The notes under the pieces: generated by a model | What the model was told of the DNA's origin: nothing | The model's database searches: none | What the model saw: the letters and a program-made list of their open reading frames with translations, nothing else | Shown here: one piece after another, positions 39,437 through 48,689 of the stretch | Layout of the letters: each line of letters begins with the position of its first letter | Numbering within the stretch: position 1 is the first letter of the stretch | NCBI RefSeq assembly: GCF_000406945.1 | Contig: NZ_KE136354.1 | Coordinates: forward strand, 2,230,764-2,289,164 | Length of the DNA stretch: 58,401 nucleotides | DNA from: Enterococcus dispar ATCC 51266 | GTDB lineage: Bacteria > Bacillota > Bacilli > Lactobacillales > Enterococcaceae | Reading direction: 5' to 3' | Made by a program: the position numbers and the translations under genes

Positions 39437-40994
39437 ATGATGAAAGAGAATATAAAAAAGGGCATTCAAAAATTTGGTCGCTCTCTCTTATTACCAATTG
39501 CGGTAATGGCACCGATTGGGATGGTAATGGGGTTAACCAATGCTTTATCGCAAAGTTATATGATTGAACAAGTCGCATTCTTAGGCAATCCGGTCGTCCA
39601 ATCTATTATCGGCAGTTTAAAAACAATTTCCAGCATCGTTTTTGAAAATATCCCGTTATTGTTTGCTATGGGGGTAGCTTACGGGATGGCTAAACTAGAT
39701 AAAGGGATTGCCGTTTTTTCATCTGTATTAGGTTATATCACCTTATTAGTTGTGGTAAATGTTTATTTAACGTTAACCAATGCCTTAGTAGATGCAGAAA
39801 CGATGGCTTCTGTGGGGCAAGGTATGGTGTTAGGAATTCAAACGTTGAAATTAGATGCCGCTGGTGGGATTATCGCGGGATTAATTGCAGCAAAATGTAC
39901 CGATAAATTTTACAAAACACAGTTACCACTGGCTTTTGCTTTTTTCGGGGGTAAAAAATTTGTACCAATCGCAACTTTCTTCTTTATGATTCCAGTTGGT
40001 TTTGTTGTTCCAATGGTTTGGGGCTTGTTTACGAAATTATTGATTTTTATTTCACCAGTCTTTATGAATGAAACATTTGGGGTTGGTGTTTACTGGTTTG
40101 CTCATCGGGCATTGATTCCATTTGGTTTGCATCACGTTTTAGCTTCTATTGTCCGCTTTACTGAAGCCGGTGGTGTTTATATGATTGATGGTCAACAATA
40201 TATCGGTATTTTAAATGCAGCGAATAAAGTTTTATTTGATTTAGGACCAGATAATCCAGCTTGGAAATTAGCACCGGGACTATTCAAATACTTAGCCACA
40301 GGGCAAATGCTGACGACGTTATTCCGTGTACCGGCGATTGGTTTGGCGATGTATCATACCGCTTTTGCCGATAATAAAAAATCGCAAAAGGGGCTATTTT
40401 AACCGTTGTTTTAACAGCTTTCTTAGGAAATATCACAGAACCTTTGGAATTTTCATTCTTGTTTATTGCACCGCAATTATTCGTTGTTTATGCCATTTTA
40501 TGTGGGGTGATGGCGATTCCATTGAATTTCTTGAATATCGGTATTGGTTATATTCGGGGTACGATTTTTGATTTTGGTATTTTTGGTTTGATGTACGAAA
40601 ACACCAATTGGCTCAATTTAATTTTATTAGGAGCAGTAAATTTTGTTGTCTTTTACTTCGTCTTTAAATACGCGATTAAGAAATTTAATTTAGAAACATT
40701 AGGGCGTGAAAAAGGGCTGAAAAACAATAGTTTATTGGCTGAAAGAAATTTAATGAAATTGCTGATATCGTAATTCCGGCATTAGGTGGCTGCGGCAATA
40801 TTAAAAATGTCGACAACTGTGTCTCCCGCTTGCGCATTGATTTGAAAGATCAGTCAGTGGTAGATGTGGAGCGCTTAAAAGATTCTGGCACTTCTGGTGT
40901 ATTCTTCCCGCAAGAAAATCATATTCATGTCGTCTTTGGCCCTTATGTCGAATTTGTGCGTAATGCAGTCGACGATGCAATGAAAAAAGGGTAG
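39437..40994 (+). pseudogene. Glucose/maltose-type PTS EIICB component with two frameshifts
   Basis: Reads as EIIC (MMKENIKKGIQKFGRSLLLP onward; HRALIPFGLHHVLASIV) followed by EIIB (GGCGNIKNVDNCVSRLRIDL with the phospho-cysteine). The frame breaks twice. After 40381, restoring one A to the A6 run at 40376-40381 rejoins KKIAKGAILTVVLTAFLGN. Near 40746-40751, one added A rejoins RKFNEIADIVIPALGG. With both repairs the protein is about 519 residues and full length. The ribosome binding site GGAGG is good, and the lyase follows with no gap. Independent deletions suggest decay, but homopolymer sequencing errors are possible. Confidence 0.85.
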
Positions 40995-41003
40995 GTGAAA
41001 AAG

Positions 41004-42386
41004 ATGGGGGCATTATACGATTCAAAAAGTAAAACGTTAGATGATAAAGGAATCAAAAATCTTTTAAGCCCAGACGCCAAATACCAAGCTTGGTTGACAG
41101 TTGAAGCTGCTTTAGCCAAAGCACAAGGAGAATTAGGCGTCATTCCGGTAGCAGCAGCAACGCATATTAATGAAAAAGCACAAATCGAAAATTTAGATTT
41201 TGTCAAAATGGAAGAAATCTACCGTAAAGTAGGTCACGGCTTTGTTCCGTTTCTGAAAGTTTTTGTAGCGGCCTGTGATGAAGAAAGTGGTAAATACATT
41301 CACTTTGGCGCAACAACGCAAAACATTCAACAGACTTCTCAAAATTTGATTGCCAAACAAATACATCAAAAGTTTAAACAGTTTATGTTGGAAATTATGG
41401 AAAATTTAGCCAACTTAGCCAAGGACAACGCCGAAACAATCATGGCAGGACGCACGCATGGTAAACACGCAATTCCCATTACTTACGGTTATAAAGCAGC
41501 CGTCTGGTTGTCCGAACTAATGACATCTTATGAACGATTAGAAGAAGTAGAAAAGAGAATTTTTACGACTATGATGGGCGGGGCTATCGGTGCTTTTAAC
41601 GCTGCTGGTGAAAAAGGGATAGCTGTCCAAACACGAGTGGCAAAAATTTTACAAATGCCTGCAATGGCGATTCCTTCCCGTAATATCAATGCGCCAAAGA
41701 TTGAATACATTAATGTATTGGCGCTTTTAGCTAATAATCTACACAAAATTGCTGAAGAAGTTTTTCAAACTTCAATTGAAGAGTTCGGCGAAGTTTCAGA
41801 AGGGTTTACCAAAGGGACGATTGGTTCTTCCACGATGCCTCATAAAATAAATCCTAAATTATCAAAAGGAATTATTGCCAATGCCCAAAAACTTTATTCG
41901 CTGACTTCTGTGGGGTATTATTCCGCAGCTCGTCCCTTTGAAGCAGACAGCACTACCAATATGCTGTTTGATGGTATCTTTACTGAAGCATTGGAACTAA
42001 TGACCGAAATTTTAATGCGAGGCGAAGAGTTGACGCGGACTTTGGAAATTCATCGTGAGCGGATGTATCAAAATGCTAATATCAATCATGGACTAGACAA
42101 TAGTGAATTCATTATGATGAAATTGGCAGCAGAAATTGGCAAAGATCAAGCCCATGAGCTTGTTTATGAATTAGCAATCGAAACAGAATTAAGTCAAAAA
42201 AATTATGCCGATGTTTTATTGCATAATGAAAAAATTCAACAGGTATTCCAAAAAAAGGAAATTGAAGAACTGCTAAAGCCAGAAAACTACATTGGCTTAT
42301 CCGTGCAATTGGCTTATGACACCGCTGAAGCAGCCTATGAATTAGTTGCAAAAGCACAAAAACAAGGAGATGAAGTTCATGTTTAA
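41004..42386 (+). CDS. Aspartase/fumarase-superfamily lyase (adenylosuccinate-lyase-like)
   Basis: 460-residue lyase with the superfamily signature GSSTMPHKINPKLSKG, plus GRTHGKHAIPITYGYK and HFGATTQNIQQTSQN. These are the three conserved catalytic regions; the catalytic serine/loop is intact. It resembles PurB/carboxymuconate cycloisomerase subtypes. It lies between the EIICB and EIIA genes of a PTS (start 9 nt after EIICB; end overlaps EIIA by 8 nt), so it most likely eliminates across a C-N or C-O bond of the imported phosphorylated compound instead of making purines. Start ATG 41004 with AGGTG 6 nt upstream; GTG 40995 is an alternative. Confidence 0.85.
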   Translation: MGALYDSKSKTLDDKGIKNLLSPDAKYQAWLTVEAALAKAQGELGVIPVAAATHINEKAQIENLDFVKMEEIYRKVGHGFVPFLKVFVAACDEESGKYIHFGATTQNIQQTSQNLIAKQIHQKFKQFMLEIMENLANLAKDNAETIMAGRTHGKHAIPITYGYKAAVWLSELMTSYERLEEVEKRIFTTMMGGAIGAFNAAGEKGIAVQTRVAKILQMPAMAIPSRNINAPKIEYINVLALLANNLHKIAEEVFQTSIEEFGEVSEGFTKGTIGSSTMPHKINPKLSKGIIANAQKLYSLTSVGYYSAARPFEADSTTNMLFDGIFTEALELMTEILMRGEELTRTLEIHRERMYQNANINHGLDNSEFIMMKLAAEIGKDQAHELVYELAIETELSQKNYADVLLHNEKIQQVFQKKEIEELLKPENYIGLSVQLAYDTAEAAYELVAKAQKQGDEVHV

Positions 42387-42840
42387 TTTTTTCAAGAAAA
42401 AAAACTCCGTAACAGCTCCCATGAGGGGAACATTGTTACCTTTGAGTCAAGTGAGCGATCCTGTGTTTGCCAGTAAAGCCATGGGAGACGGATTTGCAGT
42501 GGAGCCAACTGACGGGGGAGTCTATTCACCAGTAAGTGGAAAAGTGACAAGTATTTTTCCCACTAAACATGCCTTTGGTTTGGTAGATGAAAAAGGACAC
42601 GAGATTTTAGTTCATATTGGGATTGACACGGTAAGTTTACAAGGCGAAGGATTTGAAGTCTTTGTTTCAGAAGATGATGCAGTGAACACGGCCACGAAAC
42701 TAGCAGCGGTAGACTTATCTGTCTTAAAAGCACAACAAAAACCTGCGACGACCATGGTTATTTTCACCAATCAACCAGAATTGGAAATAAATATCGTCAA
42801 AAGTAATGTCACCGCACAAGCCGAAGTTTTAGCCTATTAA
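42379..42840 (+). CDS. PTS glucose-type EIIA component
   Basis: Soluble phosphocarrier, 153 residues, that passes phosphate from HPr to the EIIB of the adjacent EIICB. The conserved regions are APMRGTLLPLSQVSDPVF, PVSGKVTSIFPTKHAFGLV (first His) and EILVHIGIDTVSL (phosphorylated His). Start ATG 42379 with AAGGAG 9 nt upstream; it overlaps the lyase gene by 8 nt, evidence of a single co-translated operon. This gene is intact although the EIICB gene is frameshifted. Confidence 0.9.
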   Translation: MFNFFKKKNSVTAPMRGTLLPLSQVSDPVFASKAMGDGFAVEPTDGGVYSPVSGKVTSIFPTKHAFGLVDEKGHEILVHIGIDTVSLQGEGFEVFVSEDDAVNTATKLAAVDLSVLKAQQKPATTMVIFTNQPELEINIVKSNVTAQAEVLAY

Positions 42841-42861
42841 TTCTACTTAAAAATACTCAAC

Positions 42862-42914
42862 AAAAAAAGCTTCTAAAAGCTCGCGCAATTTGCGAGCTTT
42901 TAGAAGCTTTTTTT
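42862..42914. terminator. Strong bidirectional terminator
   Basis: A 23-bp stem (AAAAAAAGCTTCTAAAAGCT continuing CGC) with loop GCAATTT and flanking A/T runs. It lies between the convergent EIIA and DJ-1/PfpI genes. Confidence 0.9.
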
Positions 42915-42923
42915 ATAGTGGGC

Positions 42924-43601
42924 TTACTTTTGCAAATTTTCAATCAAAATTTTAGCCACAGCTTTAACAGAAAATGGATTTTGTCCGGTAATGAGTTGGC
43001 CATCTTGAATGGCAAATTCACTGTAGGCCCGTTTCTTTTGGAAATGGGCACCCCGTTCTTTAGCCACGTGTTCGTTTAAGAAGGGCACGACTCCTTTTTT
43101 ACCGGCTAAAATTTCTTCACTCGTGGTAAAACCGGTAATATTTTTATCTTTAATTAAGTAGTTGCCGTCATCATCTTGTAAGTTTAAAAGCCCCGCTACT
43201 CCATGACAAACTGAAGTCACATAGCCGCCTTGTTTGTAAATATCTAAAGAAAGTTTATGCAAGGTATCGTTATTGGGAAAGTCCCACATTACTCCGTGAC
43301 CACCAGTGAAGTAAATGGCGTCATAATCTTTGGGATCAACTGCTTCAACAGGTAAAGAATCAGCTAAAGCCCGCTTTTTAAAATCATCTGTGTTGTAAAA
43401 CTCCATGATTTCTTCGTTGGTGTATTTCATACTCCGGGGATCAATTGGAACATAGCCGCCATTTGGACTAACGTAGTCATACTCAATCCCATGTTTTTGC
43501 AATTCTGCGGCAAATTCTGTCGCTTCTCCCAGCCATAGTCCGGTGGCATCGTCTGTTTCACCATAATGCGTTGTGTTGGTTAATACGATCAGTACTTTCA
43601 T
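42924..43601 (-). CDS. DJ-1/PfpI-family protein (Hsp31-like type 1 glutamine amidotransferase fold)
   Basis: 225 residues. The nucleophile elbow SVCHGVAGL holds the catalytic cysteine, with Glu in LGEATEFAAEL and the YFTGGHGVMWDF loop. This matches the Hsp31/glyoxalase III-like branch, which detoxifies methylglyoxal or repairs glycated molecules. It is co-transcribed with the ArsR gene (4-nt overlap). The activity is inferred from family residues only. Confidence 0.85.
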   Translation of the reverse strand: MKVLIVLTNTTHYGETDDATGLWLGEATEFAAELQKHGIEYDYVSPNGGYVPIDPRSMKYTNEEIMEFYNTDDFKKRALADSLPVEAVDPKDYDAIYFTGGHGVMWDFPNNDTLHKLSLDIYKQGGYVTSVCHGVAGLLNLQDDDGNYLIKDKNITGFTTSEEILAGKKGVVPFLNEHVAKERGAHFQKKRAYSEFAIQDGQLITGQNPFSVKAVAKILIENLQK

Positions 43602-43933
43602 TTTGCTACCTCCTGAATAATTTGTGTGACATGATTTAAGAGTGTCTTTAACTTATCAATTTCCGTTGTATCGTGAGATAAGTAGTAATAATTTTTTGTA
43701 CCTTCTTGGCGGTAATCTACTAACTTGGCTTGTTTTAAAATTTTCAAATGATGGGAAACGGCCGGGCGGGATAAGTTGGTGGCTTCTGTTAAATCAGGAA
43801 CGCGCAATCCATTACAGGCCTTTTCGGCTAATAATGCCACAATAATTGCTTGCCGTTTTTCGTCCCCCAATGCAATTAAAAAATCACTGCTGGCAGTAAA
43901 TTCATTTTTTAAGTGGGATAAATCATGAGCCAT
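43598..43933 (-). CDS. ArsR-family transcriptional regulator
   Basis: 111-residue winged-helix repressor. The recognition region is VPDLTEATNLSRPAVSHHLK and the wing is VDYRQEGTKNYYYLS. There is no CxC metal site in the alpha-3 helix, so it is probably not a classical metalloid sensor. It overlaps the start of the DJ-1/PfpI gene by 4 nt. A TTTTAA-acca-TTAAAA palindrome near 43958-43973 could be its operator. Confidence 0.85.
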   Translation of the reverse strand: MAHDLSHLKNEFTASSDFLIALGDEKRQAIIVALLAEKACNGLRVPDLTEATNLSRPAVSHHLKILKQAKLVDYRQEGTKNYYYLSHDTTEIDKLKTLLNHVTQIIQEVAK

Positions 43934-44131
43934 AATAAAATCTCCTTCGTCGATAATTTTAAACCATTAAAACAAAAAAGCTATCTAAAGTCAATTATTT
44001 TAAACGGTGGAACTTTTTATAATTCAGAATACAAATAAATTTACAGAATTTTTTAAATCCCTAAATACACGATTAAAAACCAACCTGCCCCCATTGCGAA
44101 AAACGTCCATTTGCGTTAAAGTAGAGAAAGC

Positions 44132-44153
44132 GTGAAACAAAAATTTGTTTCAC
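44132..44153. promoter_or_regulatory. Inverted repeat before rsmG with parS-like half sites
   Basis: GTGAAACAAA-AA-TTTGTTTCAC, 10-bp perfect arms, 20 nt before the rsmG start codon. The halves GTGAAACA and TGTTTCAC are parS half sites in the opposite order. Confidence 0.5.
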
Positions 44154-44173
44154 AAAAAAGAAAGGAAAAGGCA

Positions 44174-44887
44174 ATGTTACCAGAAGAATTTCAGCAACAG
44201 TTGGCTCAAAAAGGCATTGAACTTAGCCCACTCCAAATGCAACAGTTTGAAACGTATTATGAACTGTTAGTGGAGTGGAATGAGAAAATGAATTTGACCG
44301 CTATCACAGAGAAAAAAGAAGTTTATTTAAAGCATTTTTACGATTCGATTTTGCTTGGCATTGCAGTAGAGTTAAAATCGGAGGCGGCCATTTGTGATGT
44401 TGGCGCAGGAGCGGGTTTTCCAAGCATTCCTTTGAAGATTGCTTTTCCTGGTTTAAAGGTAGCTATCGTAGATTCGCTTAATAAACGGATTACCTTTTTA
44501 AATCATTTGGCGCAAAGTTTAAATTTGGCGGATGTTCATTTTTATCACGATCGCGCTGAAACTTTTGGGCAAAGCCCTGAATTTCGTGGTCAATTTGACT
44601 ATGTAACGGCAAGAGCAGTTGCCCGCTTAAATGTTTTAGCAGAATTATGCCTGCCTTTAGTCAAAAAAGACGGCTTTTTCTTTGCTTTAAAAGCAGCTAA
44701 GTCCGACGAAGAATTAGCAGAAGCTAAAACAGCAATTGCAACACTTGGGGGAAAATTCATTGAAGATAAAGAATTGTCCTTACCAAATGGCGATGCGCGA
44801 CATATTTTAGTCATTCAAAAGAAAAAAGAAACACCTAAAAAATATCCTCGCAAGCCAGGTACGCCCAACAAACAACCGTTAAAATAG
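44174..44887 (+). CDS. rsmG: 16S rRNA (guanine-527-N7)-methyltransferase RsmG
   Basis: S-adenosylmethionine-dependent methyltransferase for G527 of 16S rRNA; loss gives low-level streptomycin resistance in other bacteria. 237 residues. The N-terminus is [20 protein letters not shown], the SAM motif I is [16 protein letters not shown], and the conserved [14 protein letters not shown] follows. Start ATG 44174 with AAAGG about 8 nt upstream. A 5' extension is possible in frame but lies in the inverted repeat. It is the upstream gene of the parAB region, the usual gidB-soj order. Confidence 0.95.
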   Translation: MLPEEFQQQLAQKGIELSPLQMQQFETYYELLVEWNEKMNLTAITEKKEVYLKHFYDSILLGIAVELKSEAAICDVGAGAGFPSIPLKIAFPGLKVAIVDSLNKRITFLNHLAQSLNLADVHFYHDRAETFGQSPEFRGQFDYVTARAVARLNVLAELCLPLVKKDGFFFALKAAKSDEELAEAKTAIATLGGKFIEDKELSLPNGDARHILVIQKKKETPKKYPRKPGTPNKQPLK

Positions 44888-44963
44888 CACGGGAGTTTCG
44901 CAAAATTACTTTAATTGCTTTATCAGAAATAAAATTTATCATTTAACGGTGAATAGGCCGTTA

Positions 44964-45342
44964 CAACTTTTATGTTATCTAGTTTCTTGAGCTAGAAAAG
45001 TCGAGAATAAGTAAAAAAATGAAAAAGTCTTAGAGCGACTTTCTAATTTTCCCAAATTATTCCTCATTTTCTATCAAGCTCACTCAACTTTTATGTTGTC
45101 TAGTTTCTACGGCTGAAAAAGTCGAGAATAAGTAGAAAAATGAAAAAGTCTTGGAGCGACTTTCTAATTTTTCCGACTTATTCCTCCTTTTTCAAACGAG
45201 CCGTTACAACTTTTATGTTATCTAGTTTCTTGAGCTGAAAAAATCGATACAAGTAAAAATAGCTAACTGACAAAAAAGCGTCAGTGATCTATTTTGAGCT
45301 TGTCTCTCCTTTTTCAAACGAGCTCACTCAACTTTTATTAAA
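44964..45342 (+). repeat. Family B hairpin array (three units) upstream of parA
   Basis: Three tandem units of about 120 bp each begin CTTTTATGTTRTCTAGTTTC. In units 1 and 2 the arms are AAAGTCGAGAATAAGT and (G)ACTTATTCCTC-like sequence around GAAAAAGTC/GACTTTC. Unit 3 has GATACAAGTAAAAATAGCTA ... TAGCTATTTTGAGCTTGTC-like arms. The last unit ends at CAACTTTTAT, 3 nt before the parA Shine-Dalgarno sequence. Confidence 0.8.
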
Positions 45343-45354
45343 GGAGATAAGAGG

Positions 45355-46119
45355 ATGGCACGAATTATTTCGGTGGCAAATCAAAAAGGTGGCGTCGGTA
45401 AGACGACCACAACAGTCAATTTAGGAGCTTGTTTGGCTTTTATCGGCAAAAAAGTCTTGTTGGTCGATATCGATGCTCAAGGTAATGCCACAAGTGGCAT
45501 GGGTATTCGTAAGCCAGATGTAGCCAAAGATATTTACGATGTATTAGTCAATGAAGAACCCATTAAAGAAGCAATTTTACCTAGTTCACGGGAAAATATG
45601 GACATTGTGCCGGCGACAATTCAGTTGGCTGGAGCTGAAATTGAATTGACTTCCATGATGGCCAGAGAATCACGTTTGAAATCAGCGTTAGAAGAAATTA
45701 AAGACGATTATGATTTTATTTTCATCGATTGTCCACCATCATTGGGTCATTTGACGATTAATGCGTTTACTGCTAGTGACTCGATTTTAATTCCGGTACA
45801 GTGTGAATACTATGCGTTAGAAGGTTTGAGTCAGTTATTAAATACAGTACGTTTGGTGCAAAAGCATTTCAATCCCGGCCTTGAAATTGAAGGGGTATTA
45901 TTGACAATGTATGATGCCAGAACGAATCTTGGCGCTGAAGTGGTGGAAGAAGTGCGCCGCTATTTCCAAGAGAAAGTTTATGATACAATTATTCCTCGGA
46001 ATGTACGGCTTTCAGAAGCACCAAGCCATGGCTTATCAATTATTGATTACGATCCAAGTTCAAAAGGTGCCGAAGTTTATCAGGCACTAGCAAAGGAAGT
46101 GTTGTCTCGTGAAAAATAA
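45355..46119 (+). CDS. parA: Chromosome partitioning ATPase ParA/Soj
   Basis: Walker-type ATPase that, with ParB, segregates origins and modulates DnaA. The deviant Walker A KGGVGKTTTTVN is near residues 10-21, A' is LLVDIDAQGNAT, and Walker B is FIFIDCPPSLG. 254 residues, the chromosomal (Soj) type without an N-terminal HTH. Strong AAAGGAG upstream. It overlaps parB by 11 nt. Confidence 0.96.
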   Translation: MARIISVANQKGGVGKTTTTVNLGACLAFIGKKVLLVDIDAQGNATSGMGIRKPDVAKDIYDVLVNEEPIKEAILPSSRENMDIVPATIQLAGAEIELTSMMARESRLKSALEEIKDDYDFIFIDCPPSLGHLTINAFTASDSILIPVQCEYYALEGLSQLLNTVRLVQKHFNPGLEIEGVLLTMYDARTNLGAEVVEEVRRYFQEKVYDTIIPRNVRLSEAPSHGLSIIDYDPSSKGAEVYQALAKEVLSREK

Positions 46120-46999
46120 AGGTAAAGGTTTAGGTCGGGGCATCGATGCTTTGTTTCAAGATTTGCAAGATTTAGAAGAAGTCGATGTAAAAACCGAAGA
46201 GGTCGTTGATATTCCGTTAAGTGAATTGCGACCAAATCCTTATCAACCGCGTAAGACTTTTGACGAAGCTTCCTTGCAGGAATTAGCCGCTTCAATTGAA
46301 CGTTCTGGCGTATTTCAACCGATTATCGTGCGCAAATCAGCAGTAAAAGGATATGAAATTATTGCTGGGGAGCGCCGTTTTAGAGCGTCAAAATTAGCGC
46401 AACGGGAAACAATTCCAGCGATTATCCGTGACTTTGATGAAGAATCGATGATGCAAGTGGCAGTGTTAGAAAACTTGCAGCGGGAAGATTTGAATCCGTT
46501 AGAAGAAGCCGAAGCCTACGAGATGCTAATGAAAAACTTGAAATTAACCCAAGCCGAAGTCGCTGAACGCTTAGGCAAAAGTCGCCCGTATATCGCCAAT
46601 TATTTGCGTCTGTTGACATTACCAAAACTGGTTAAAGAAATGGTGCAAGACGACCGTCTCTCCATGGGACAAGCGCGGACGTTACTGGGGTTAAAAGATA
46701 AAAGTCAAATTTTGAAATTAGCCAATCGCTGTGTCAAAGAAAATTTGACTGTGCGCCAGTTGGAACAACTCGTCAATACACTAAATGAGAAAAAAGTAGA
46801 AAAGAAAACGCCACCGCGGGTTGTTAAGGAAAAACCTTATTATTTGCGGGAAGGCGAAGACCGGCTAATGGATAAATTTGGGACTAACGTCGAAATTTTA
46901 GAAAAAGACGGCAAAGGAAAAATTGAGATTGAATATTTATCCCAAAACGATTTAACGCGTATTTTGGATATTTTAGATATACATTTTGACGAAGCATAG
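46109..46999 (+). CDS. parB: Chromosome partitioning protein ParB/Spo0J
   Basis: CTP-dependent DNA clamp that loads at parS and spreads. Domains: N-terminal ParA-activating peptide (KGLGRGIDALFQDL), CTPase domain with GERRFRASK, ENLQREDLNPLEEAEAY, a central HTH (TQAEVAERLGKSRPYIANYL) and a C-terminal dimerisation domain. 296 residues, GTG start inside parA. A candidate target is at 26026-26041. Confidence 0.96.
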   Translation: MKNKGKGLGRGIDALFQDLQDLEEVDVKTEEVVDIPLSELRPNPYQPRKTFDEASLQELAASIERSGVFQPIIVRKSAVKGYEIIAGERRFRASKLAQRETIPAIIRDFDEESMMQVAVLENLQREDLNPLEEAEAYEMLMKNLKLTQAEVAERLGKSRPYIANYLRLLTLPKLVKEMVQDDRLSMGQARTLLGLKDKSQILKLANRCVKENLTVRQLEQLVNTLNEKKVEKKTPPRVVKEKPYYLREGEDRLMDKFGTNVEILEKDGKGKIEIEYLSQNDLTRILDILDIHFDEA

Positions 47000-47038
47000 T
47001 TTCGTCTAAAAATTTTTGTTAAAACGAGGAGGATTTAA

Positions 47039-47227
47039 ATGTACGATTTAGGTGACATCGTGGAAATGAAAAAACCCCATGCTTGCCAAGCGAACCGTTG
47101 GAAAATTATTCGCATGGGCGCTGACATTAAAATTAAATGTACCAATTGTGGCCACATCGTCATGATGACCCGCCGCGATTTTGAGAAAAAAATGAAGAAG
47201 ATACTGGAAAAAGCACCAGAAAAATAG
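47039..47227 (+). CDS. DUF951 family protein
   Basis: 62-residue basic protein. Conserved DUF951 core: VEMKKPHACQANRWKIIRMG, IKIKCTNCGHIVMMTRRDFE. Cysteines in HAC and CTNC could bind zinc. It is consistently found next to parB and ychF in Firmicutes, and its function is unknown. GAGGAGG is 8 nt upstream of the ATG. Confidence 0.88.
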   Translation: MYDLGDIVEMKKPHACQANRWKIIRMGADIKIKCTNCGHIVMMTRRDFEKKMKKILEKAPEK

Positions 47228-47254
47228 TTTCATTCCCACTTAATAGTGAGTGAA

Positions 47255-47495
47255 AGCTTATGGGCTAGAAAAGTCGAGAATAAGTAAAAAAATGAAAAAG
47301 CCAAAGAACAGCTTTCTAATTTTTCCAACTTATTCCTCCTTTTCTGAGCAAGCTCAATCAACTTTATATGGAATCTAGTTTCTTGAGCTAAAAAAATCGA
47401 TACAAGTAAAAATAGCTAACTGACAAAAAACGTCAGTGATCTATTTTGAGCTTGTCTCTCATTTTTTGACCGAGCTCAATCAACTTTATAATTAA
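47255..47495 (+). repeat. Family B hairpin array (two units) between the DUF951 gene and ychF
   Basis: Unit 1: GCTAGAAAAGTCGAGAATAA ... CCAACTTATTCCTCC. Unit 2: TCTAGTTTCTTGAGCTAAAA then ATCGATACAAGTAAAAATAG, matching unit 3 upstream of parA almost exactly. It ends GCTCAATCAACTTTATAATT just before the ychF ribosome binding site. Confidence 0.8.
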
Positions 47496-47517
47496 AAAAA
47501 GAAAGAGTGAAGAAAAA

Positions 47518-48618
47518 ATGGCTTTAACTGCCGGAATCGTTGGTTTGCCGAACGTAGGGAAATCGACTTTATTTAATGCAATCACAAAAGCAGGTGCAGA
47601 GGCTGCAAACTATCCTTTTGCAACAATTGACCCGAATGTAGGGATGGTAGAAGTACCAGATTGGCGCTTGCAACGTTTAACAGAGCTTGTGCATCCGAAA
47701 AAAACTGTTCCAACAACCTTTGAATTTACCGATATTGCCGGTATTGTAAAAGGCGCTAGTAAAGGGGAAGGTTTAGGAAATAAATTCTTAAGCCACATTC
47801 GTCAAGTGGATGCCATTTGTCATGTCGTTCGTTGTTTTGAGGATGACAATATTACCCATGTTGAAGGGCGTGTCGATCCGTTAGAAGATATTGATACGAT
47901 CAACTTGGAACTTGTTTTAGCAGACTTAGAGTCGATTAATAAACGCTATACACGGGTAGCAAAAGTTGCCAAAACCAAAGACAAAGACGCTGTTGCAGAA
48001 TTAGCGGTGTTAGATAAAATCAAACCTGTTTTAGAAGAAGGACAATCTGCCCGTACGATTGAATTTTCTGACGACGAACAAAAAATCGTGAAAAGTTTAT
48101 TCTTATTAACAACAAAACCTATTTTATATGTTGCCAACGTTTCAGAAGATGACGTGGCCAATGCAGATGACAACCACTATGTCCAAGAAGTGCGCAATTT
48201 TGCAGCTACTGAAAATGCTGAAGTTATCGTTGTTTGTGCTCGTGCGGAAGAAGAAATTGCCGAATTAGATGACGAAGACAAGGCAGAATTTTTGGAAGCT
48301 TTGGGAATTGAAGAATCTGGCTTGGATCAATTAATTCGCGCTGCTTATGATTTATTAGGACTAGCGACTTACTTTACTGCCGGTGAACAAGAAGTGCGCG
48401 CCTGGACTTTCCGCAAAGGGATTAAAGCCCCCCAAGCAGCCGGTATTATTCATACTGACTTTGAACGCGGCTTTATTCGAGCAGAAACAGTTTCTTTTGA
48501 AGATTTAAATAAATACGGCAATATGCACGCCGCCAAAGAAGCAGGACGTGTCCGTTTAGAAGGCAAAGATTACGTGGTACAAGACGGCGATGTCATGTTA
48601 TTCCGTTTTAACGTCTAA
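47518..48618 (+). CDS. ychF: Redox-regulated ATPase YchF
   Basis: Obg-related P-loop protein that hydrolyses ATP and associates with ribosomes. G1 [16 protein letters not shown]3 [20 protein letters not shown], then a coiled-coil insertion. The C-terminal TGS domain ends [28 protein letters not shown]. The family's NxxE replaces the guanine-specifying NKxD (here NVSE near residue 205). 366 residues, full length. Confidence 0.95.
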   Translation: MALTAGIVGLPNVGKSTLFNAITKAGAEAANYPFATIDPNVGMVEVPDWRLQRLTELVHPKKTVPTTFEFTDIAGIVKGASKGEGLGNKFLSHIRQVDAICHVVRCFEDDNITHVEGRVDPLEDIDTINLELVLADLESINKRYTRVAKVAKTKDKDAVAELAVLDKIKPVLEEGQSARTIEFSDDEQKIVKSLFLLTTKPILYVANVSEDDVANADDNHYVQEVRNFAATENAEVIVVCARAEEEIAELDDEDKAEFLEALGIEESGLDQLIRAAYDLLGLATYFTAGEQEVRAWTFRKGIKAPQAAGIIHTDFERGFIRAETVSFEDLNKYGNMHAAKEAGRVRLEGKDYVVQDGDVMLFRFNV

Positions 48619-48689
48619 AAAAACGGTGTCATCTTGGCTGCAATATGTTAAAATGCCCTTTGTAAAAGAAGTACAGGAGGAAGTCATTC

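Noticed and set aside
41004-42386. Housekeeping purB
   Set aside because: Although the lyase signature fits adenylosuccinate lyase, the gene overlaps PTS EIIA and follows EIICB, with no purine genes nearby.
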